Positions 44,775-54,635 of a DNA stretch of 64,000 nt are shown here, one piece after another. This DNA is from Phialophora verrucosa (lineage: Eukaryota; Ascomycota; Eurotiomycetes; Chaetothyriales; Herpotrichiellaceae), in contig MSED01000008.1 of the NCBI GenBank assembly GCA_002099365.1, forward strand, positions 1,426,001 to 1,490,000, in the 5' to 3' direction. Within the stretch, counting starts at the first letter, position 1. Every line of letters begins with the position of its first letter. The position numbers and the translations under genes were made by a program. Below the pieces are notes generated by a model. The model did no database searches. It was not told the DNA's origin and worked only from the letters and a program-made list of their open reading frames with translations.

Positions 44775-45553
44775 TCAGGACCTCCCAATGCCGCTCTTAC
44801 CGGCTGGCGATTGTGATTGTTGATGCGGCTGAGCGTGGGTGATTTGTGGATTCGGAGACGGCAATATTATCTGTTGTGCATTGTGCGCGTTGGGAGATGG
44901 TGGTCCCTGCCCGTTCGTGGCCGACGAGCCTGCCGTCGACCGACTGGCAGGACTTTGCGACGCTGGTTGAGCCTGGCCAGGAGGTACAGCAACAAAAGGG
45001 TGGAAGCTTGTCACATTTGTAGGCATTGGGCTCGTATCATGTATCGTGTCTGTATCGTGCAAAGCATTTGAGTGGGCAAGAAGCCTGAGCCGTCTTTCGA
45101 ATCTTGTAGCAGCTCCGGGAACCAGTTCCACAAAGTCCTCTTCGAAATAGCGTTTGCATTTCTAGGCTAGAATTAGCGTGCTGTCGAGGCGGCGGCCCAG
45201 AGCTTTGACGTACGCAGACCCAACTGGTTCTTGTCATCCCGACGGACACTGGGTGGTGCTAAAGCCAAGGAGCTCTCTTTATACCGGCGCTGCTCATGCA
45301 CCTCCAATGTCTCAATGACTGAGATTGTCGCTGATTGCGCAGCAGTGTGTATGATAGCACCTTCATCTCTGCCAACAAACAATAGATTACACTTCTTGTC
45401 AAGTAGTGCATCAAGAGTATTCTCGTCATTAAAGAAGATTGCATGAAAGATAGGCGACTTGCCATGGTAATCTCGGGAGCTCAGGCAACTAGCTTGCAAG
45501 GCCTGACCGGTGTGATGGCGGCTTGCTTGAAGCCACTGTGTGATTGTATCGTC
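44775..45553 (-). pseudogene. Ankyrin-repeat gene remnant
   Basis: An open stretch from 45553 reads as about two ankyrin repeats (DYHGKSPIFHAIFFNDENT then GAIIHTAAQSATISVIETL) and ends at a stop at 45173. A second frame (45131-44775) gives a Pro/Gln/Ser-rich tail. A possible intron (donor GCGTACGT near 45210, acceptor TAGCCTAG near 45160) could link them, but the frames do not join cleanly. A stop codon lies directly upstream of 45553, and no start was found. I read it as the 3' part of a larger ankyrin protein that has lost its 5' end. It lies 0.5 kb upstream of the HET pseudogene on the same strand. Ankyrin proteins and HET proteins are often near each other or fused in fungi. Confidence 0.55.
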
Positions 45554-45753
45554 TCAACTGGCCCCTCAGACAAGTTGTCAAATGTTCAATGAGATTATGA
45601 GAATCTCAGTCCAAGGTAATAATTACAGCTCAGAGGATGAGGAGGGCCAGCCAATAGACAGATGGTTGTGGAGAATAAGAGTTCACCCAGAACCGCCAGT
45701 ATGAGTCTTCCTACACATTCGATAACCGCCAGACTTATCTTCTAGACGGTAAA

Positions 45754-46386
45754 GTGAGCGCGAACAGCGTCATTTCACGAAACCTCGCCAACATGGAGCC
45801 TCAGTCTTCCCTTCCCAGCACCTATTCAAGCTCCACGACACTCTACATGACGGCCCTAACGAACCACCCGACCCCGCCATATAACGCACGCATCCAATGC
45901 TGGTCCCTCGCCAACACATTCACGACATACCCGACCGTCGGCAAAGCCCTCTCCCTAGGCGATGTCGACAACGCGACATACGTGGTTCTCCCGCCGCGGA
46001 GCGCCGAGGGCTGGCACCGGCCCCCTCACCTGATGTTCTTCGTCCTCCTGTCGGGGTTGGCCCAGGTGTTCGCACCGAGGGCGAACACAGCCGTCATGCT
46101 CGCGCCACCGGCAGACTTAGACACGCAAGTACTCCAGGCTCCCGCGATGGTGGTGGACGACGCCGCTTCGTCGGATTGGGAGCGCCGCAAGTGGGATGTC
46201 ATCACCATCGCGCCGGGGTCGCCGCACCAGATCCTGATTGCGGGGGACACGGATATGCGTTCGCCGGGCCACTTGACGTATTATCCGGGGGATGGGGAGA
46301 CGGTGGCGTTGCAGATTCCGATCAGCGGCGGGGTCGTTCCGGGGTATAGCGTCGTGCATGAGGGTGGGTGTACAGGTGATGAGTGA
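45754..46386 (+). CDS. Small cupin-fold protein
   Basis: A single exon encodes 210 residues, with an alternative start 13 codons later (MEPQSSLP). The core VLPPRSAEGWHRPPHLMFFVLLSGLAQV, split into shorter strands, and DVITIAPGSPHQILIAGD look like the two cupin motifs. Candidate metal ligands are His within GWHRPPH and SPHQ. No signal peptide was seen. The reaction is unknown; fungal relatives are uncharacterised single-cupin proteins. It is intact, GC-rich at the third codon position in its second half, and convergent with prp5. It marks the border between the degraded HET/ankyrin region and the housekeeping block. Confidence 0.72.
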   Translation: MSANSVISRNLANMEPQSSLPSTYSSSTTLYMTALTNHPTPPYNARIQCWSLANTFTTYPTVGKALSLGDVDNATYVVLPPRSAEGWHRPPHLMFFVLLSGLAQVFAPRANTAVMLAPPADLDTQVLQAPAMVVDDAASSDWERRKWDVITIAPGSPHQILIAGDTDMRSPGHLTYYPGDGETVALQIPISGGVVPGYSVVHEGGCTGDE

Positions 46387-46650
46387 CTTGGCTTTCAGTC
46401 GGGGATTCTGTGTCGCGTTGCCTCTTACAGGACGGAGCTTGACTTCCTCTTCTATTCATGTTACACCCTTGACGCATACATCCACCTAAGTACCAATAGC
46501 ACAAGGTGACAGGAAGGAAGAAGATTGCACCGTGAGACGAGAGGTCGGTGAGTCCAGCAGGTCATTACTATGGCAGCGCAGCGGCCGCAGAGTCTACCCG
46601 TCTATGCTTGGAGCGTATGCACAATCACTCTTTCGACCATCTTGCTTCTC

Positions 46651-49600
46651 TCACAGCACCGAGTATCTCCCGCTTGGCCTCTCAACCGTCTCGGACGCAC
46701 TCATCGTGCCTTCCTTCAACAAGCGCATCAACTCTCTCATGGCGTCATGAACAACAACCTCCGTATCACCTTCGACGAGAATATACAACTTGGGATTTTC
46801 GTTCGGACCAGGCTCCTTGCCCGCAGGATAGAAGGATCCCTTCGTCGTGATCGATGTACCGGTGGATTCGAGGATTTTAGCCACGTTCGTTCGGTTGGTA
46901 ACAGCCCAGCGTGCTTTTTCTGCGGGAAAAGGTTAGCTCTCTTCTGACAGGGACACTACAATAAGGACACAACTTACGAGGAAAGTCGTTGATCTCCAAA
47001 GTCGCATGGAATGCGCCGGCGTCAGGACCCTTGTTATCAATAGGAACACCAGATCGCATGACCCCCGCCTTGGACAGTTTCTGATTGATCGCGTTGACGG
47101 CTGCGGCGACCTTGTCCAGCCGGTTCTGGGGCTCCGTGCCTGCTTTTGCACCGGCTGCCGGCTCGGGTCGCTCGGTCTTGTGCACCACGATTTTACCATC
47201 AAGATCGATGCCTTTAGGTACACCAGGTGTACTGGGGCGCGCATCATGAGCTTTGACGCCCGAGGCGGCTTTGGCAAATATATCGTCGCCAACCTTGATC
47301 TCCTTGGTGTCCTCTTTCTCCTCCTGCTCCTCGCCTTCATCGCCAGTCTTGAATGTCTTGCGTTCACGAGCCTTGGCAGCATCACGTTCCTGATCGAGTC
47401 GTTCAAGACCTTTGCCGCCAAACCCGGACGCACCGGCTTTCTCCTTGCCAGCTTTGACCTTCTCCATGAAGCCGTCGACGAGTTTCTGGACAGACTCAGG
47501 CACAGGCTGCCCGCTTTGCCTGAGAGCCTTAGCAATGTCAACCGCGTATCTGTCTTGTTCCTCCGTCAGGAAGGTGACTGCAGTTCCCGTATTACCAGCC
47601 CTGCCAGTCCGTCCAGCACGATGCACATAGTCTTCCAAGTGGTTGGGAGCGTCATAGTTGACCACGAGTTTGAGCTGCTTCACATCAAGACCCCGAGCGG
47701 CGACTGAGGTGGCGATGAGAATTGGTACGATGCCGGCCTTGAAGTCGTCAATTGTCGAGTCTCTGTCGATCTGGTCTTTTCCTCCATGGATGGACATACA
47801 AGGATATCCCTTTTTCATTAGATCTCGAAGAAGACCATCGGCGGACTCTTGCCGATCGACGAAGACCAGGACTCGATCATCTTCGTTCTTGTCGTCTTCA
47901 TAGAGCTTGCCGAGAAGTTCAAGTAGGCGTACAAATTTGGTGCTCTCCTCACGGACCTCGACGACTTGAGTTATTTCTGGCGCAACAACACTGCGGCCAC
48001 CTACGACAATTTCCACGGGTTTGTTCAATGTTTTTCTTGCCAGCGCCTCCATCTGACGGGGGAAGGTCGCTGAGAATAGGACGGTCTGGCGGTCCGGACG
48101 GATGTTGGCGAGAATCTTCATCACCTGCGGCTCAAATCCCATGTCAAACATCCGGTCCGCTTCATCCAAGACCACATAGGTGACACGCTTCAGGTTGGTC
48201 ACCCGGCCACTGTTGGCGGCAAGCAGATCGATCATTCTGCCAGGGGTACAGACGACGATCTCTGCTCCACGCTTCAAATCAGCAATCTGATCCTTGATCG
48301 GCGCACCACCGTATGCGCACACAGCTCTCAGACCAAGTGCCTTGAGGAATGGCTTGCACTCTTTGTGGATCTGCGTAGCAAGCTCGCGAGTTGGACTTAA
48401 GATCAGTCCAATTGGCCCGTCGAGGGCTTCCAGTGGCCGCTGATCCTTGATGTGTCTGAACATGGGAAGGAGGAAGGCAATGGTCTTCCCGGAGCCAGTC
48501 TTTGCTACACCGATGACATCGCGGCCAGACATGATTGCCGGAATAGCTTGGGCTTGAATGCTCGTCGGCGCTTCGTAGCCAAGTTTCTGGATAACATCGA
48601 GGACTTGAACACCCAAGCCACACTGTGCCCATTTCTGGACGGGTTTCGGAACGTCGACGCCGCGGACCTTGATGTTGTCCAGCTCCATTCGTAAGCTCGC
48701 CACATCTTCCTCTGTCCAATCTGCCATCTCCACAGGCTCGGAGTAGAAGTTGCGTCTGAACGGTTGATACTGGACCTTTTCGTGATTGACCGTGGGTATA
48801 TCCTTTTTCTTCTTCTTCGCATTGGCACTAGCAAGTGAAAGAATATTGTCCGGATTCTCGTCATCAACTGCAGTCATGTCCACTTCATCGTCCCCGAACA
48901 ATGCTTCGGGCTCCTGCTGTCGCGACTTTAACTTTGAGTGCTGGTTGAAGTTCTTGGCTTGAACGGGTTGTAGGCCTTGCATGAAAGCCTCCAGAGGATC
49001 AATCTCCTCCACTTCGGCCTCTTCATTGACGGCAACTGCTGCAGGTGCGTCTGACATGGCAGTATCTTCGCCCCTTTCTGCTTTGCTCCGTTGCTCCGCC
49101 GCGGCGCGTGCTGCAGCCATTGCCTCGGCATCTTCGTCGCCGTCTCCGGCTTGCATGTCGACATCGTTATCTCCCTCATCCTCGCCTTCGTCCGGCTCAC
49201 CGTCAACGGCTGCGCCACCTTGTTCCAGGGCCAGATTTGGGAGCCTTTCGAGTTTTTTCTTGGTGTCCTCGTCATCTGCGAAATCTAGACCTTTCTTAGG
49301 CGCATCGTTGTCCGCGGCCGTCTTACTGCCGAGCCCAAACTTGCCCAGGTTGCCTTTGGCTTTGAGGGCCTTCGTAGGAGATATGCCGTTTGCAGGTGAC
49401 TTAGGAGAAGTTTGCGAGGCTTTAGGAGTACCGTTAGTTAAGGCAGGCGCGGCAATATCGGCTCCGAGCACTTTATTCGTTGCCGGGGTATGGTGAGCCT
49501 TCTTCGCTATAGCTTTGGGGTCAAACTTGCCAGCATAAGGTGCGGGAGCTGGGGGTTCAGATTCGGGGGCTGCAGCAGCAAGTCCAGGGGACCGCGGAGA

Positions 49601-50401
49601 GGTGGCGGCTGGCAAGATGCCTGCTTTTCTGTCAATCTCTTGCAAAATGCTTCTTGCACCACCAGCAGCCTCAAGTTCCCTCTGCTTCTTAGCTTGTTCC
49701 TCGGCTTGTTTCTTCTTCCATGCTTCTAGCTTGGCTAGACGGGCCGCTTTCTGTTCCTCAGCTGTTTGGGCGGTGGGAGTGGATGGCTTCGATACCTGCC
49801 GCACGTTGATAAGTTCTGGAAGGTACGAAGGGTAGATCGGGGGGCTTACCTCTCTGGACGCATGGCCGGAATCTCTTCTTGGGGTGCCATCCCGATCATC
49901 GTCCCGTTTCCGTTTTCTGGACTCCGTGGATTCATTTCTTAGTCGACTGTCTCTAGGACGAGAATCGTCTCGCCTTGAACGACCGTCGCGATCTCGACTT
50001 CGACGGCGATCGTCCCTGTCTCGCGAGCGTCGGCGGTCCCTTGACCTGTCTCGATCCCTGTCCCTTCTGGAGGAGTTATAATAGTCATCATCTTTACGGC
50101 TGTCACCCCGACGGTCTAGGGATCGATCTCGGCGGCGGTAGGAATTGCGATCCCGGTCACGATCTCTGTCTCTATCGCGGTCACGGTGTCGTCGCTGTTC
50201 GGGGAATCGGTAAGCCTGTGTGGTTAAAATGGGGGCTGAAGCAAGATAAGGTACCTCTGGGCTGCGCGACCTGGAGTGTCTCCTCCGTTGAGTACGGTCT
50301 CGGTCATCTTCTCGCCGACTTCTCTCATATCGATCCTTGGTTCTTGAGGAATAGGAGCTGCCTGCAGGTGATGGTGAGCGAGTGTCCCCGTGCCTAGCCA
50401 T
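46651..50401 (-). CDS. prp5: DEAD-box pre-mRNA splicing helicase Prp5
   Basis: The main frame 50401-46978 joins 46919-46651 across a 58-nt intron (GTAAGT..CGCAG), giving 1230 residues before further trimming. The N-terminus is a long Arg/Asp/Ser (RS-like) region. An acidic linker follows, then the helicase core: AKTGSGKT near residue 630, [19 protein letters not shown] near 745, SATFPRQM and [10 protein letters not shown] near 925. The C-terminal exon carries the Prp5-typical [14 protein letters not shown] and [13 protein letters not shown]. Prp5 uses ATP to help U2 snRNP join the branch site in the nucleus. Two segments inside the frame look like unspliced introns of 60 nt (50195-50254) and 54 nt (49796-49849). 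Both have good borders, hydrophobic or Pro-rich translation and no stop; if removed the protein has 1192 residues. It is divergent from the mitochondrial HMG-box gene. Confidence 0.94.
50130..50190 (-). repeat. Arg-Asp codon repeat in prp5
   Basis: A run of CGA/CGG-GAC/GAT codons encodes alternating Arg-Asp in the N-terminal RS-like region of Prp5. It is frame-neutral and possibly length-variable. Confidence 0.85.
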
Positions 50402-50833
50402 TCTGTGGCTGCAGATAAGTGAGCTTTACTGCTTGTACTGCAAACTAGGACCCGGCGAGAGAGATGGGCGATCCAATCGGCTGAGCGAGCGTAGGATGAT
50501 GCGAATCGTCCTACAGAATAACGGTCTGTAGGAGTAGATAACGTTGGCTCAGAAAGACAAGGCTGCCGTGCAAAACTTGAAGTCAGTCAATTCAATTGTC
50601 CCGCATTTCTTGGCGGCTTTACATAAGCGAGCCACTTCAGCCACCACTGCCACAGCGAGCTCCAATAGGGCAGGCACGCGTCTCGCACGGGGAAGGGACC
50701 CCCCCAGCCACCGGGAAGTCAGTCTACTGTGGTATGAATCAGGTACGTATTTGAACACCATCCATCCTCTCAGTGCGCGCATTCTTGCATTGAGAGGTCC
50801 TTCTTTCCACTCTCCGCTCATCCCAGGGCCGCC
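50402..50833. promoter_or_regulatory. Divergent promoter, prp5 / mitochondrial HMG gene
   Basis: 432 bp separate two divergent starts, so both housekeeping genes share it. A CCAAT box (GATCCAATCGG) is at about 50471-50481. No other element is identified with confidence. Confidence 0.55.
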
Positions 50834-51940
50834 ATGACGGTCGCAATGCCCTTTTCGCGGTCGCTGGCCAAACAGCTGCTGGCCAGGTCCGCCCGATCGC
50901 TCACACGACCTGTTTCAACCAACCCACACCTACGCGTCGATTGCAATTGTGCCGCCGGCAACGATCAAGCATGCTATCCTTACAAACCCCTGAACCTCGG
51001 ATCTCTCTTGCAGCACGCGAGAACATACGCGACAGCTTCAGCAAAGCCCGCAAGCCGACCGAAACAGCATACTGGTCGCACTCCCGCAAAACAGACGCCA
51101 AAATCGCCCAAGAAAGCTACTCCGGCGAAGAAGAAGGCTGCAAAGAAACCCAAGAAGAAAACAGTCAAGCCCAGTACAACAAAGAAAAAGCCCAGTAAAT
51201 CAGCTCTACTCAAGAAAGCTCGAAAAGACCATGCAGACCTAAAAACATTGGCGCTGTTGGAAGAGCCCAAGAAACTTCCTTCAAATCCCTATCAGCTCAT
51301 CCTGGTCGAGGCAACCAAGGGTAGCACAGGCAACGTGACGACCAGTGCCACAGCAGCATCGAACAAGTACAAGAATCTGGCACCCGAAGAGCGAGAGGTA
51401 AGTCCCCCGCCCGCAATATTCTTATCGCTACAAGGGCTGACAATCTGCATTTAAGCGGTACAACCATGAAGCGAACCAGAACAAATCCAAGAACGAGGAG
51501 GCCTACAAGCGATGGGTACAATCCCACTCTGCACTGGAAATCAGACAAGCAAACAATGCGAGACGCCAGTTGAACAGAAAGGCAAAGGCTGCAGGGAAGA
51601 AGAAGCACATCAAGCCCATCCAGGATGACCGCACTGTCTCCCAGCCTCGGAACTCCTACGCATTCTTCTTCAAAGAGAGAAATGACTCAGGTGACTTGAG
51701 AGGCATGTCCGTCGCTGAGCGCGGTAAACTGGCCGGTCAAGAGTGGAAGAGGCTCTCCGCCGCAGAGAAGAAGGTACGTCTATCAGACGCTGTGTCACGT
51801 CATAGGGAAATACAAAGCAATGCTAACTGCTTGAACAGCCGTACGAGGATCAAGCTGTCGCGGACAAGACCCGCTATCTCGAAGAATACAAAACCGTGTA
51901 CGGAGAGGATCCCCCATCAGTCAAGAAGCAGACAAAGTAG
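50834..51940 (+). CDS. Mitochondrial HMG-box (mtDNA-packaging) protein
   Basis: Three exons, 50834-51397, 51456-51773 and 51839-51940, give 327 residues. Introns are 58 nt (GTAAGT) and 65 nt (GTACGT). The N-terminus (SRSLAKQLLARSARSLTRP) is a strong mitochondrial presequence. A Lys-rich stretch follows (about residues 75-135). Then come two HMG-box-like segments: one at about 148-225 (NPYQLILVEATKG .. EAYKRWVQSH), less conserved, and a clear one at about 243-322 (QPRNSYAFFFKERND .. AGQEWKRLSAAEKKPYED). The layout matches fungal mtHMG1/Abf2-type proteins that bend and pack mitochondrial DNA in nucleoids; this function is inferred. The second box is split by the last intron exactly after AAEKK. 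Confidence 0.9.
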
Positions 51941-53023
51941 AAGGGAGCGAGTACGATGGGGCGAACCACGCAATCGCCAACATTCGGGTCATAGGCGCCT
52001 ATCTACAAGGGCTGGATGTGATGCGACAACAACCGAGAAGGAGGCCGCTACACAAGCCTCGCACATCCTGTACCCTTCATGTTTCTTTCGAAGATGTATG
52101 ACTTCGGATGTACTATACTCTGGAACTGTTGGCCTGGGCAGGGGGTACCTTTGGGGGTCATCAGCAGCATGGGGCCTTTGTGCGCGGTGGTAAGATCTCG
52201 ATGTCTTGATGTACGGCGACGGCGCACAGGGTACAAATCTCCCTCTATGTACTTTGGACTTTTGGATGCCTTCTCGGACGGCGCCCGCGGAAAGCTGATG
52301 ATGCAACAAGGGCACGGCGTGTGTACTGACGGACAGGCCAGGAAGTCCAATTCGAGATCCGGTTCTCCATCACCTTCAATTCGCCCTGACCGTCTCGAAT
52401 GTGTTAGCATGGTTTTGTGTTTCATGTGTGCAAGACTCCAAGATACCTACCAAAGAAAAAAGGATGAGAAAGCGCGATGTTTGTGACATTGAATCTATAC
52501 ACTACGCTGCACTACACTACGCCTACATCTTCGCGTTATTCCCTTTCCCTGTCCCCGTCCCCCTAGGTCCATAGAAGTGAGTGCGATCACCCATGCCGTT
52601 TGTTCGTGCTCCACGTCTCCTGGGTCCAAAGACGTAAGTTGCGCGTACTCTGTCCAGGTATGTCCCTTGACCGCGCGACCTCGAGACAAGTCCATAAGTA
52701 AACTGCTATCGCGAGGGACATTGCTGGTGGGGACGGACATGGCTATTCTTTCGAACAGCTTTTGTCCGGCTCGGGGTCACTTTCACCGCTACTGGTGCTG
52801 CTGCCGTCACTGCTCGGGGGAGCTTTGAATGTTTCCTTGTCGGAGACTCTTCGTTGGTGGGCCATCATGCATGGAGTGCCTAGCTCCGCTATTCTTGCAC
52901 CCAGGGGTGTCGATACGCAGCGACGTCTTTGAATGTCCTGACGTCGTACCGTAGCGGTCCGGGCTTGGATATCCGGGCCACGATATCAAGGGCACAAGAC
53001 CACCACCTTACATAACTCCCACG
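51941..53023. other. Convergent 3' intergenic region
   Basis: 1.08 kb between the 3' ends of the mitochondrial HMG and uL10m genes. No gene is recognised. Minus-strand frames at 52425-52048 and 52740-52495 have no domain and no good start context. Confidence 0.5.
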
Positions 53024-54082
53024 CTACTTTTGCCTCTCGCCGTCTTCGTTCGGACTTGGCTCCTCCAACATCTTCCTCCGGCCTTCCATCGTCCACCACA
53101 CAGCTCGCGACCCACTCTCCAAGACCTGCACCACGCCGGCCCCAAAGCCCTGGAGCATGCCCACCAGCTGGGCTCTCAACCCATCAATGCCGCCCTCGAT
53201 GCCACCCACCCACCTCGTCCCCTCCATATCAAAGACCTGTCCGTCGATCCTGGCGCCCAGGAGCATCAACTTCTTCAGACCGTCCTGCACGGCGGGTTCA
53301 TGATACAAGGGGTTCGCGCGGCGCGTCGGTGCTGCGAACACGCCCGGCTGGGGCGCCAGGATCGAGAACGCCGTCTTCACGTACACAGGCGACACGGTCG
53401 GGAACGTCAAGATGGCAACGTTCCCAGTGAGGAGCGGCGTGAGGACATGTTCGTCCCGATGGGCCTGTGAGGCGCGGTACGCCGCGACCGAGAGGGCGTG
53501 CGTCAGGCTTGGATCTTCTTTCTCGCTCGGCACGCTGACGGACGATGCTGCCTCACCACCCGCTTGATGTGCTTGTGCTTGTGCTTGCGGCGATCCCGGC
53601 CTGAAATACTCTGCTATGCGGAGCGCCGGTTCAAACATGTTCGTCTTGATGACTTGGAGTTTGACGAACTCGCCGATCAGGTCTTCGCGAGGCTTCCCCT
53701 GCGCGGCGAGTTGGGCGTCGAGCTTGCGCAGCGCCGACGCGAGTTCGCGGCGGATCGACACCCATTCCGTGGCCTTGAGGTTACTGTGCTGGAAGAAGAT
53801 GATCAGGGGCGTGGTTTGCAGGAGCGAGACGTAGGAGCGCAGCAGCTGCGACTTGCGGTACGCGGGATTGCGGTGCGACGGGGGTTGAGAGGGCGGGTAG
53901 CGCGACAGAGGGGGGATTGAGGATTGGATCTGCGCGTCCGAGGGGGCTGGCGTTGTCGTTATTGTTGCGTAGGAGGACCGACTACATCGTCCGCAGGTGT
54001 AGGAAATTTTGGGGCCCGTTCGGTCGAGTAGTTGGAGCTCCGCGAGCTGTGCGAGCGAACGCAGACGCAGTCGGGGGGGCAT
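53024..54082 (-). CDS. Mitochondrial large-subunit ribosomal protein uL10m
   Basis: A single exon from the ATG at 54082 gives 352 residues. The frame stays open 44 codons farther up to 54214, but MPPRLRLRSLAQLAEL makes a better mitochondrial targeting start. The uL10 signature is AYRKSQLLRSYVSLLQTTPL followed by IIFFQHSNLKATEW. Then come a Gln/Ala-rich insert (QAQAQAHQAGGEAASS) and the C-terminal part with LLTGNVAILTFPTVSPVY. In mitoribosomes uL10m anchors the bL12m stalk. Fungal homologues (yeast Mrpl11) have this low-complexity extension. It is convergent with the mitochondrial HMG-box gene, so two mitochondrial gene-expression proteins are neighbours. Confidence 0.88.
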   Translation of the reverse strand: MPPRLRLRSLAQLAELQLLDRTGPKISYTCGRCSRSSYATITTTPAPSDAQIQSSIPPLSRYPPSQPPSHRNPAYRKSQLLRSYVSLLQTTPLIIFFQHSNLKATEWVSIRRELASALRKLDAQLAAQGKPREDLIGEFVKLQVIKTNMFEPALRIAEYFRPGSPQAQAQAHQAGGEAASSVSVPSEKEDPSLTHALSVAAYRASQAHRDEHVLTPLLTGNVAILTFPTVSPVYVKTAFSILAPQPGVFAAPTRRANPLYHEPAVQDGLKKLMLLGARIDGQVFDMEGTRWVGGIEGGIDGLRAQLVGMLQGFGAGVVQVLESGSRAVWWTMEGRRKMLEEPSPNEDGERQK

Positions 54083-54635
54083 GTTTCGATTGTGAGGCAC
54101 AGACCGGTCCTTGTGTCGAGTCGGGAAGGGAAGCTGTCGTAATGAAATTCGGGCGCGCGTCGAGCCTGAGTGCTTCAGAAAATACTTGGACGGACTATTG
54201 TCAATGGCTTTCACGTTCCGCTTCGGTTGGTTAGAGGCAAAGAGTCTTTACCAAATTAGGTTAGGGCTCCCACCGCGGCCACGTCGAAGCGTCTCTTACT
54301 GTGCGCCCGTCCTTCACTCAACCACCATGGCCTTGACCCATTTGTCACATACAGTATCTACCGAGAGTACCTGGTTCGTAATACCAAGTCCTATGACTCC
54401 ATCATGCCTGCGATGCTACTTCACGTTCACTTTCTCTGGGTACTGGGAACTGGGAACTGGACACCTAGTCAATCCGGGCACGTATTTCTCAATTCTCATC
54501 TAGTCTTTGTCTATCTCCATTTCCATTTCCATCCCCATCTGTACTAGCTACATTTGACCTCTCCCCGGGCATAGACCGCCCACGACGTACGCCGTACATT
54601 GTAGTCACAATCAATGGGTCTTTGAGAGAGAGATT
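54083..54635. other. Intergenic region between uL10m and Dur3-like genes
   Basis: About 550 bp containing the uL10m promoter and the Dur3-like 3' flank. A CCATTTCCATTTCCATC microrepeat lies at about 54518-54534. No gene was found. Confidence 0.55.
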
